NCBI RefSeq assembly: GCF_017306585.1
Contig: NZ_JAFKIC010000111.1
Location: forward strand, 1-64,000
Reading direction: 5' to 3'
Length of the DNA: 64,000 nt
Source: Mesorhizobium sp.
GTDB lineage: Bacteria > Pseudomonadota > Alphaproteobacteria > Rhizobiales > Rhizobiaceae
Positions within the stretch are counted from its first letter, which is position 1. Each line of letters starts with the position of its first letter. Positions 57,816-64,000 of this stretch are shown piece after piece. The translations under genes were made by a program, and so were the position numbers. The notes under the pieces were generated by a model. The model ran no database searches. It was given only the letters and a program-made list of their open reading frames with translations, and was not told the origin of the DNA.

Positions 57816-58622
57816 TCAGTTGAAATGATAGTTCAACCCGACACGCACGATCTGCTCGTGAAAGGCAGCCGATGAGGTGAAGATGATGGGAGTGTTCGAG
57901 ACCGCATCGAAGGACCGATGGCCAAGATCGACGTAGAGATACTCAGCCTTGACACTCCAGTTTGGCGCCAACATTGTCTCCACACCGGCGCCCGCCGTCC
58001 AGCCGAATTTGACTTTTGACGACGTCTGGTCCGCACAAATAAACGCATCTGCCAGACAGCCTGACGTTATGTCAGCCGTATTGAAATTGAGACTGGTCTT
58101 GCCATACGCCAAACCGCCTGTGGCGTAGATCAGCCATTGCGGGTTGACCAGATAACCCGCGCGACCACGCACCGTCCCAAACCAGTCGATTTGCTTGCCC
58201 ACTCCGGTCGCAGTTGTGTCGAAAAATTGGGGAGACCTAACCTCGGATAGGGACCCTTTTATGCCGGAAGCCTGCAGATCAGCCTCGAGACCAACAACCA
58301 GTCCTGATTGCAATTCCCAATTATAACCAACCTGACCACCGCCAATGACGCCTTGTGCTTTCGGCGACAACGACGTTGGGAAAAGACCTATGCCGGCAAT
58401 AGCCGCGAGGAACCCGTCGAGAGCAGGGTCCGTTGATCTTTCTGACAGATCAACACCGCCCGAATCCCAACCATAGCCAACATTTGCGCCGAGGTAACTT
58501 CCGGTCCAAGACGGCGACGAGGCGTTGAAATCCGCCGCCACAGCGACATTGATTGCGATCCCACCGGCAACACCCAGGATCACACTCGCCAAGCCGAGGC
58601 TTTTTATGGTCTTCATCGACAT
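57816..58622 (-). CDS. outer membrane beta-barrel protein, Omp25/Omp31 type
   Basis: 268 residues (ATG at 58622, or at 58616 with AGGG ahead). A Sec signal ends VAVAA. The mature protein WTGSYLGANVGYGWDSGG, GYNWELQSGLVVGLEAD, GTVRGRAGYLVNPQWLIYATGGLAYG, and the final VRVGLNYHFN are the classical Omp25/31 barrel repeats. Such proteins are abundant in the outer membrane of Rhizobiales. Several Asn/Ser/Thr-rich loops would be exposed. It converges on the unknown beta-rich gene with an 11-base gap. Confidence 0.9.
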   Translation of the reverse strand: MSMKTIKSLGLASVILGVAGGIAINVAVAADFNASSPSWTGSYLGANVGYGWDSGGVDLSERSTDPALDGFLAAIAGIGLFPTSLSPKAQGVIGGGQVGYNWELQSGLVVGLEADLQASGIKGSLSEVRSPQFFDTTATGVGKQIDWFGTVRGRAGYLVNPQWLIYATGGLAYGKTSLNFNTADITSGCLADAFICADQTSSKVKFGWTAGAGVETMLAPNWSVKAEYLYVDLGHRSFDAVSNTPIIFTSSAAFHEQIVRVGLNYHFN

Positions 58623-58712
58623 TGCCCTTGCCCGCTCTATTCGTAGCAGGCGGCGCAACCAATGACTGTGTCCGCGAAGCAACTCGCGTCGTATATTTGG
58701 TGCCAGTCTTGC

Positions 58713-59651
58713 TCAGGCGGCCAGTTTGGTCCGCGCCGGAAGGAACGGAAGCCGGCGGCGCGGCAAGCTCGGCGCCAGATCGAAGACACCGCGATAGAGG
58801 CGGTCGAGCAAAGCCTTGCGGTCGCGTAGCGGTTCAAGCTCGCTCCAGGGCAGCACGTCGCCGACGCGCACATCGATTGCCTTGCCGGACAGCCGCGCGA
58901 ATTCATGGATGAGCATCGAAAGGCGCAGTGTCAGCGAGGCCCTTCCCACGAATTTGGCCACGCGGCCGTCGCGCTCGGCCATGTTCATCGGCCCGCTGAC
59001 CAGATGGAACAGCCTGCCATTCTGTCCGGAAAAATGCATCGGAATGACCGAGGCCTTGGCATCCTGGACGAGACGAGCCGGAAACATCTTCCACGGCAGA
59101 TCGCGCGCCCGGCCAAAGCCTTTCGGCGCGGTCGCGACGCCGCCGGCCGGGAATACCACGATGGTGACGCCTTCCCTGAGCAGCCGCACCGCTTCATGGC
59201 GCACCGCCATGTTGTTCTTCAGCGCGTCCTTGGTCTCGGAGAAATCGATCGGCAGCGAATAGGGCTCCATCTCGCGGATCTTGAGCAGATCCTTGTGGAT
59301 CATAACCCGGAACGGGCGCCCGAGCTGCTCCACCAGCGAAAGCACCGCAATACCGTCGCCGATGCCGAAGGGATGGTTGGCGACGATCACCAGCGGGGTA
59401 TCGGGCAGGTTCTTCGGCGGCCACTGGTCGGCGGTTCGCACGCGCACGTCGATGAGGTCCAGCATGCGGCTGAAGATACGTTCGCCCGTCGGCACCACCT
59501 GACGGCGCCAGAAATCATAGAGCGCGGCAAAGCGATCGCGGCCGGACAGGCCCTCGATCGAATGGATGACCCAGCGCGTCAGCGCCGGCTGCCGCGGATT
59601 GGCGTAGGAAAGCTCGGGGAACGGTCGTTCGCGCGATTTCAGCTTGAGCAT
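58713..59651 (-). CDS. PlsC-domain acyltransferase
   Basis: 312 residues. The acyltransferase motif is NHPFGIGDG (H-x4-D, residues about 92-97). VFPAGGV near 167 is the second (glycerophosphate-binding) block. An N-terminal segment of about 60 residues precedes the domain. Members of this family acylate lysophospholipids or ornithine lipids. A precise role (for example OlsA-like) cannot be decided. It is a single minus-strand gene, separated from thrS by an intrinsic terminator. Confidence 0.82.
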   Translation of the reverse strand: MLKLKSRERPFPELSYANPRQPALTRWVIHSIEGLSGRDRFAALYDFWRRQVVPTGERIFSRMLDLIDVRVRTADQWPPKNLPDTPLVIVANHPFGIGDGIAVLSLVEQLGRPFRVMIHKDLLKIREMEPYSLPIDFSETKDALKNNMAVRHEAVRLLREGVTIVVFPAGGVATAPKGFGRARDLPWKMFPARLVQDAKASVIPMHFSGQNGRLFHLVSGPMNMAERDGRVAKFVGRASLTLRLSMLIHEFARLSGKAIDVRVGDVLPWSELEPLRDRKALLDRLYRGVFDLAPSLPRRRLPFLPARTKLAA

Positions 59652-59688
59652 CGGGGCTCGTTACAAGGTTGTCGTGACAGGGATATGA

Positions 59689-59718
59689 AAATGGCGGTGG
59701 ATCGCTCCACCGCCATTT
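59689..59718 (-). terminator. intrinsic terminator of thrS
   Basis: AAATGGCGGTGGA (59689-59701) pairs perfectly with TCCACCGCCATTT (59706-59718) around TCGC. It lies 19 bases after the thrS stop and has T residues on the minus-strand 3' side. It separates thrS from the PlsC-type gene. Confidence 0.9.
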
Positions 59719-59737
59719 CGATCGAGAGTGCTCTGTA

Positions 59738-61714
59738 TCAGGCGGCGCGCTTGCGCCGGCGGTCGGGCGTGATCGCCTCATCCGCAAGCTGAGCGATCGC
59801 CTGGGCAAGACCAAGCGATTCCTGATCGCGCGAGCCGAGCCGGCGCATGTTGACCGTCTGCTCCTCCGCCTCGCGCTTGCCGCAGACAAGGATGACCGGA
59901 ACCTTGGCCAGCGAGTGCTCGCGGACCTTGTAGTTGATCTTCTCGTTGCGCAGGTCAGCCTCCGCCGACAGGCCGGCGGCCTTCAGTTTGGCCACCACCT
60001 CGGTGGCGTAGGCGTCGGCGTCCGAAGTGATCGTCGCCACCACCACCTGCAACGGTGCGAACCACAGCGGGAAATGGCCGGAATAGTTCTCGATCAGGAT
60101 GCCGAGGAAGCGCTCCATCGAACCGCAGATGGCGCGGTGCACCATGACGGGCTGTTTCTTCTCCGAATCCGAGCCGATGTAGAAGGCGCCGAAGCGTTCC
60201 GGCAGGTTGAAGTCGACCTGCGTGGTGCCGCATTGCCATTCGCGGCCGATGGCGTCCTTCAGCACATACTCGAACTTCGGCCCGTAGAAAGCGCCCTCGC
60301 CCGGATTGATCGAGGTCTTGATGCGGTTGCCGGAGCGCGTACGGATCGTCTCCAGCACGCTGCCCATGATCGCCTCGGCATGGTCCCAGGCCTCGTCGGT
60401 GCCGACGCGCTTGTCCGGCCGCGTCGACAGCTTGACACTGATCTCGTCGAAACCGAAATCGGCATAGGTCGACAGGATCAGGTCGTTGATGCGCAGGCAT
60501 TCCGCCGCCAGCTGCTCCTCGGTGCAGAAAATATGCGCATCGTCCTGCGTGAAGCCGCGCACGCGCATCAGCCCATGCAGCGCGCCCGACGGCTCGTAGC
60601 GGTGCACATTGCCGAATTCCGCCAGCTTTACCGGCAGGTCGCGGTAGGACTTCAGCCCGTGCTTGAAAATCTGCACGTGGCCAGGGCAGTTCATCGGCTT
60701 CAGCGCGAAGACGCGGTCGTCGTCGGTGTCGTCGCCGGCGACGGTCACCTTGAACATGGCGTCGCGATACCAACCCCAGTGGCCCGAGGTCTCCCACAGG
60801 CTCTTGTCGAGCACCTGCGGGGCGTTGACTTCCTGATAGCCTTGCTCGTCGAGGCGGCGGCGCATGTAATTGACCAGGTTCTGGAACATCTTCCAGCCCT
60901 TGGCGTGCCAGAAGACGACGCCCGGCCCCTCTTCCTGGAAATGGAACAGGTCCATTTCGCGGCCAAGCTTGCGGTGATCGCGCTTCTCCGCCTCCTCCAG
61001 CATCGTCTGGTAGGCTTCGAGTTGCGCCTGGTCGGCCCAGGCCGTGCCATAGATGCGCGTCAGCATCGGATTGTTCGAATCGCCACGCCAATAGGCGCCG
61101 GCCACCTTCATCAGCTTGAAAGCGTTGCCGATCTGCCCGGTGGAAGCCATGTGCGGGCCACGGCAAAGGTCGAACCAGTCGCCCTGCGCGTAGATCTTGA
61201 GATCCTGGTCCTCCGGAATGGCGTCGATCAGTTCGAGTTTGTAGCGCTCGCCCTTGTCGGCGAAGACTTTCTTCGCCCGCTCGCGCGTCCAGACTTCCTT
61301 GGTGAACGGCTTGTTGCGCGCGATAATCTCGCGCATCTTCTTCTCGATCACGGGGAAATCGTCCGGGGTGAACGGTTCGTTGCGCGCGAAATCGTAATAG
61401 AATCCGTTTTCGATCACCGGCCCGATGGTGACCTGCGTTCCCGGCCATAATTCCTGCACGGCTTCCGCCAGCACATGCGCCGTGTCGTGACGGATAAGCT
61501 CGAGAGCGCGCGCATCGTCGCGAGTGATGATCTCGACCTTGCCGGACTTGCCGAGCGGGTCCGAGAGATCGCGCACGGTGCCGTCGATCGCATAGGCCAC
61601 GGCCTTCTTGGCCAGCGACTTCGAGATCGATTCGGCCAGGCCAGCGCCGGTCATCGCCGCGTCGTAGTCGCGCACGGAGCCATCGGGAAATGTCAGGGAA
61701 ACGGAATTCAGCAT
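59738..61714 (-). CDS. thrS: threonyl-tRNA synthetase
   Basis: 658 residues. An N-terminal TGS domain ([14 protein letters not shown]), the alanyl/threonyl editing domain ([20 protein letters not shown], with the HxxxH metal site) and the class II core follow. Motif 2 is [17 protein letters not shown]. Zinc ligand Cys is in [10 protein letters not shown]. The C-terminal anticodon-binding domain begins around VATITSDAD. It charges tRNA-Thr and edits serine mischarging. An intrinsic terminator follows. Its upstream leader of about 145 bases is noted separately. Confidence 0.97.
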   Translation of the reverse strand: MLNSVSLTFPDGSVRDYDAAMTGAGLAESISKSLAKKAVAYAIDGTVRDLSDPLGKSGKVEIITRDDARALELIRHDTAHVLAEAVQELWPGTQVTIGPVIENGFYYDFARNEPFTPDDFPVIEKKMREIIARNKPFTKEVWTRERAKKVFADKGERYKLELIDAIPEDQDLKIYAQGDWFDLCRGPHMASTGQIGNAFKLMKVAGAYWRGDSNNPMLTRIYGTAWADQAQLEAYQTMLEEAEKRDHRKLGREMDLFHFQEEGPGVVFWHAKGWKMFQNLVNYMRRRLDEQGYQEVNAPQVLDKSLWETSGHWGWYRDAMFKVTVAGDDTDDDRVFALKPMNCPGHVQIFKHGLKSYRDLPVKLAEFGNVHRYEPSGALHGLMRVRGFTQDDAHIFCTEEQLAAECLRINDLILSTYADFGFDEISVKLSTRPDKRVGTDEAWDHAEAIMGSVLETIRTRSGNRIKTSINPGEGAFYGPKFEYVLKDAIGREWQCGTTQVDFNLPERFGAFYIGSDSEKKQPVMVHRAICGSMERFLGILIENYSGHFPLWFAPLQVVVATITSDADAYATEVVAKLKAAGLSAEADLRNEKINYKVREHSLAKVPVILVCGKREAEEQTVNMRRLGSRDQESLGLAQAIAQLADEAITPDRRRKRAA

Positions 61715-61862
61715 CGGTATCTCCTATCCAGTCCCGCAAACGAGCGCGGGTGGTAAAGTACAGATCGTCGGCAGCTTACGTCGGCGACCTGCATCAGGTT
61801 AGCCGGAGGCGTCCGGCGGCGGCAGTCTTTTATGAGCAGATGGCGCCGCCGTAAAGCCCGGC
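61715..61862 (-). other. thrS leader region
   Basis: About 148 bases separate thrS from the upstream beta-lactamase gene. On the minus strand they can form hairpins such as CCGGACGCCTCCGG (61805-61825 area) and ACCTGATGCAGGT (61788-61800). AGGAGATACC precedes the thrS ATG. No T-box or other known riboswitch is recognised. It probably contains the thrS promoter and an untranslated leader. Confidence 0.4.
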
Positions 61863-62681
61863 TCAGTCAATCAGTTGCGGCAGGTCCTTGAGGAACGCGG
61901 CCCGTGTCGCCAATCCCTTCGGCATGTCGGTCCGCTTGGTGTCGACAACGAGCCGGGCGAACACGATCTGGCGGCCGTCCTTCTGCGCCCAGCCGACAAA
62001 CCAGCCGAGCGAGCGCTTATCCTTGCCGGCCTCTCCGAGCCTCGTGCTGCCGGTCTTGCCCTGAACTGCCCAATCGCCGGCCTTGAAGCTCGGGATGATG
62101 GCGCGCGTCATTTCATGGGCCTTGGCCGAAACAGGCATCTTGCCGGCGAGCATCTGACGCAGGAAGGCAACCTGCTCAACCGGCGTGATCTTGAGCGAAG
62201 AATTGACCCAGGAACGTGTGAGCCCATCGTCCTTGCCGGGATTGCCCGAAACGTCCGAATTGCCGTAGTTGAATTTCGATACATAGCCGGCAAATTTCTC
62301 ACTGCCGAGCCTGCGGGTAATCTCGCGCGAGAACCAGATGATGGAATCACGCTCCCAGATCACCGGATCGACTGACTTCTGGTCCCGCTTCACCGCGTTG
62401 AACTCCGGCTTGTAGTCCCATGTCGGCGTGTGTTCGTCGGTCAGGATGCCGGCGTCGTAGCCGATCAGGGAAAGCGGCACCTTGAATGTCGAAGCGGGGC
62501 TGAACCGCTGGTCGCAGATGCCCTCCTGATAGAGCGTCTTGCCGCTCGCCGCGTCGGCAATCAGCGTGCATTTGACATCGCCGAGCGGCGCCGACTGGGC
62601 GCGCATCGGAAATCCCAGCAACCAGGCGAGCAGGAACAGCACTCCGGCCATGATGAAGGGAAGACGATCGATGTTGCGCAT
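61863..62681 (-). CDS. class D (OXA-type) beta-lactamase
   Basis: 272 residues with a signal-anchor N-terminus (hydrophobic to about residue 24, then AQSAPLG). Serine beta-lactamase motifs: STFK at 64-67 (catalytic Ser64 and Lys67), the second motif reads SII at 113-115 where class D enzymes usually have SxV, YGN at 139-141, and KTG at 209-211. NSSLKITPVEQVAFLRQM is a typical class D helix. It probably hydrolyses beta-lactams in the periplasm; it may also be a penicillin-binding relative. It is a chromosomal, apparently native gene next to thrS, with no mobile DNA nearby. Confidence 0.85.
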   Translation of the reverse strand: MRNIDRLPFIMAGVLFLLAWLLGFPMRAQSAPLGDVKCTLIADAASGKTLYQEGICDQRFSPASTFKVPLSLIGYDAGILTDEHTPTWDYKPEFNAVKRDQKSVDPVIWERDSIIWFSREITRRLGSEKFAGYVSKFNYGNSDVSGNPGKDDGLTRSWVNSSLKITPVEQVAFLRQMLAGKMPVSAKAHEMTRAIIPSFKAGDWAVQGKTGSTRLGEAGKDKRSLGWFVGWAQKDGRQIVFARLVVDTKRTDMPKGLATRAAFLKDLPQLID

Positions 62682-63060
62682 GGGATGCTCGCTCCAGAGG
62701 GGGATTCGTAAGCGGGCTTAGCGGGGTCTCTTGTCTCGAATTTGTCTCAAATGCGCAGTCTTTGTGCAGGCTCGCGTTAACCCTACCGGATCGTAAACGC
62801 AGCCTAGAGTATGACCGGCCGTCGATCGGTCTTGCGCGGCTGCGGATCGGGTTTTGACGCGCCTTTTGTGAACGGGCCGGAGCTCCCGGCGTTTTCATTC
62901 CTGGTTTTCGCCAGACAGCGCGGGCACGGGGTTGCTCCAAGGAATTCGGGCAACAATCCATCACCGCTTTTTGAAGCATGTATGTGCAAGGCAAGAAACA
63001 GCGACATCATCGGGAGACCTCACAATCTTGAGGTCTCAGTGTCGCCTCAGGCCGCAGGCA
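62682..63060. other. intergenic region between blaOXA-type gene and yidD
   Basis: About 380 bases. It should hold the beta-lactamase promoter on its left side. An inverted repeat GAGACCTCA (63014-63022) and TGAGGTCTC (63029-63037) lies just downstream of yidD, a possible yidD terminator without a T-run. Reading frames crossing the region (for example 62811-63140, +) lack ribosome sites and believable sequence, so no gene is called. Confidence 0.5.
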
Positions 63061-63459
63061 TCACCACCCGTTTCCGGACGGCCCTCGGCTGTTGGCCTTG
63101 CCAGCTTTCCTGCCGATTTGCCAGTAACGCCACGGCATGAACCAGACATAGCGGTCCGCCAGCGCTTCCGGCACGAGGTCGACCCCGTGCGTGCCGAAGG
63201 GACCGCAGCGCAGCACCCGGAACAATCCCATCCAGCCGCCGGCCCACAGGCCATGGCGGGCGATCGCCTCATGGGCATATTCCGAGCATGTCGGCAGGTG
63301 CCGGCAGGAATTGCCGACAAAGCCGGACAGCGTCAGTTGGTAGAGGCGCACGAACGACGTGCCGAAGAGACGACCGGGCGTCTTGCGCCACGGGCCGGCC
63401 CAGTTGCGGCCGCGCCTCGGCGGTCCGGCTGTATGCGCATGCCGATGCTGGTCGTGCAC
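63061..63459 (-). CDS. yidD: membrane protein insertion efficiency factor YidD
   Basis: 132 residues from a GTG at 63459 with GGAGA 6 bases upstream. The YidD core is RLYQLTLSGFVGNSCRHLPT followed by CSEYAHEAIARHG, then GLFRVLRCGPFGTHGVDLVP, with the three conserved cysteines. An N-terminal extension of about 35 basic residues and a C-terminal tail add to the usual 70-90 residues. YidD is a small membrane-associated protein that helps YidC insert inner-membrane proteins. Confidence 0.92.
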   Translation of the reverse strand: MHDQHRHAHTAGPPRRGRNWAGPWRKTPGRLFGTSFVRLYQLTLSGFVGNSCRHLPTCSEYAHEAIARHGLWAGGWMGLFRVLRCGPFGTHGVDLVPEALADRYVWFMPWRYWQIGRKAGKANSRGPSGNGW

Positions 63460-63541
63460 CGAAATCTCCGCGTCGCGTATTCCCTGCGATAGATGTGGGC
63501 TTCGTCAGGAGAACGCAATCCCGATCTCTCCTCGCCTTGCA

Positions 63542-63700
63542 TCATGGACGGGAGCGGCGAAACGGCTGCCTGGCTATCGGATGAGACCACCGGTCAAAGT
63601 CAGCAGGCTCGCCGCAGCGCCTCGTGTGATGGCTTTCTTCGCGCCACTGGAACGTTGCGATCCGCATGACGTCGCCGAAAATGTTCAGGAACTGGATCAT
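63542..63700 (-). CDS. possible small protein, divergent from LysR gene
   Basis: 52 residues beginning MIQFLNIFGDVMRIATFQWR and ending ...PFRRSRP. An AAAGGAG Shine-Dalgarno lies 7 bases upstream of the ATG, which is the main support. No known family. The +1 frame over the 3' part reads AITRGAAASLLTLTGGLIR and also looks protein-like, so a frameshifted or shorter gene is possible. Its divergent place beside a LysR regulator suggests it might be that regulator's target. Confidence 0.35.
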   Translation of the reverse strand: MIQFLNIFGDVMRIATFQWREESHHTRRCGEPADFDRWSHPIARQPFRRSRP

Positions 63701-63793
63701 GGTCGATCTCCTTTAGGGAGAGATTAGACCGCCGCTGGCCTTCGCCTTCAAACGAGTATAATTTCCATTTCGGATAATCCTGGGTTATGCGAA

Positions 63794-64000
63794 ATGAAGC
63801 GCGGACGCTTGCCGTTGACGGCATTGAGAAGCTTTGAGGCAGCGGGGCGGCACCTGAGCTTCAGCAAGGCCGCCGAGGAGCTTTTCGTTTCGCAGGCGGC
63901 AATCAGCCGGCAGATCCGCGAACTCGAAACCTTCCTGCGCCAGCCCCTGTTCGAACGTCACCATCGGCGTGTGGAATTGACGGACACCGGCCGGCGCCTG
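63794..64000 (+). CDS. LysR-family transcriptional regulator, 5' part
   Basis: The first 69 codons, cut by the window edge. The N-terminal helix-turn-helix reads LPLTALRSFEAAGRHLSFSK then AAEELFVSQAAISRQIRELE, the unmistakable LysR DNA-binding motif close to the GcvA/AmpR-like group. The ligand-binding domain lies outside the window. It is divergent from the small gene at 63542-63700; LysR regulators often control the divergent neighbour. Confidence 0.92.
   Translation, partial: MKRGRLPLTALRSFEAAGRHLSFSKAAEELFVSQAAISRQIRELETFLRQPLFERHHRRVELTDTGRRL

Noticed and set aside
61708..61794. 28-codon upstream frame overlapping the thrS start, considered as an attenuation leader peptide
   Set aside because: No ribosome site before its ATG, and it has no run of threonine codons as a Thr-attenuation leader would need.
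61740..61862. Possible thiamine riboswitch before thrS because of an ACCTGAT-like string
   Set aside because: The CTGAGA and other conserved TPP blocks are absent, and thrS is not a thiamine gene.
62811..63140. 109-codon plus-strand frame between the beta-lactamase and yidD
   Set aside because: Overlaps the 3' end of yidD in antisense, lacks a ribosome site and has no family resemblance.

Overview
The window is GC-rich, densely coded chromosomal DNA from an alphaproteobacterium of the Rhizobiales, most likely Mesorhizobium or a close relative. This is inferred from the gene set: a DivK/PleD pair, a DUF3572-type gene, a rhizobial tad/cpa pilus locus, an Omp25/Omp31-type outer membrane protein, a DUF2336 protein and a sugar-type ABC operon. 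I see no rRNA, tRNA, CRISPR array, prophage or insertion sequence. The only dispersed-repeat candidate is one palindromic intergenic element at about 3.0-3.1 kb. One gene (49230-50807) and the A/T-rich DNA before it stand out in composition.

Layout. 0-6.4 kb: the 3' end of rpmG (+), a bidirectional terminator, then a minus-strand operon read from 6.4 kb down to 0.1 kb: FadR-type GntR regulator, PLP-dependent Cys/Met-type lyase, sugar-type binding protein, two permeases and ATPase. 6.5-10.3 kb: FAD monooxygenase, a structured non-coding stretch, pleD and divK. 10.5-17.6 kb: DUF3572-HAD pair, a secreted protein with an Asn/Gly-rich tail, GNAT, a DinB with an N-terminal Cys4 motif, a small secreted protein, a DMT transporter and a K+ channel with a C-terminal zinc ribbon. 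17.6-23.4 kb: dnaE and pccA. 23.5-29 kb: P-loop protein, glutathione-dependent formaldehyde genes (adhC, gfa), a YaiI-family gene, a DUF1345 membrane protein, and a cytochrome b561-like / molybdopterin lipoprotein pair. 29-35 kb: a repeat-containing unknown protein, a tandem glycine riboswitch driving gcvT-gcvH-gcvP, and a membrane GGDEF protein. 36.1-44.5 kb: a minus-strand tad pilus assembly locus (cpaB, cpaC, small lipoprotein, cpaE, cpaF, tadB, tadC, unknown, tadD) without pilin or prepilin peptidase genes. 44.7-49 kb: parE and a FUSC transporter. 49-53.9 kb: the atypical secreted protein, DUF2336, a MaoC/CoA-lyase pair and a small membrane protein. 53.9-64 kb: a methyltransferase and TetR regulator sharing a two-operator intergenic region, a nitroreductase/flavin reductase pair, two envelope proteins, a PlsC acyltransferase, thrS, a class D beta-lactamase, yidD and the start of a LysR gene.

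The clearest regulatory logic is: glycine sensing of the cleavage system by a two-aptamer riboswitch; TetR control through two GACC-n3-GGTC palindromes 20 bp apart; and probable autoregulation of the FadR-type gene through a TGGT-n3-ACCA site. The latter also argues for a GTG start downstream of the longest reading frame. c-di-GMP signalling is represented by PleD (intact RxxD inhibitory site) and by a second cyclase whose RxxD site is broken. No feature is a clearly new defence or mobile system. The best candidates for unexplored biology are the molybdoenzyme/cytochrome b pair, the lyase-transporter operon, the short CpaD-position lipoprotein and the atypical orphan at 49.2 kb.
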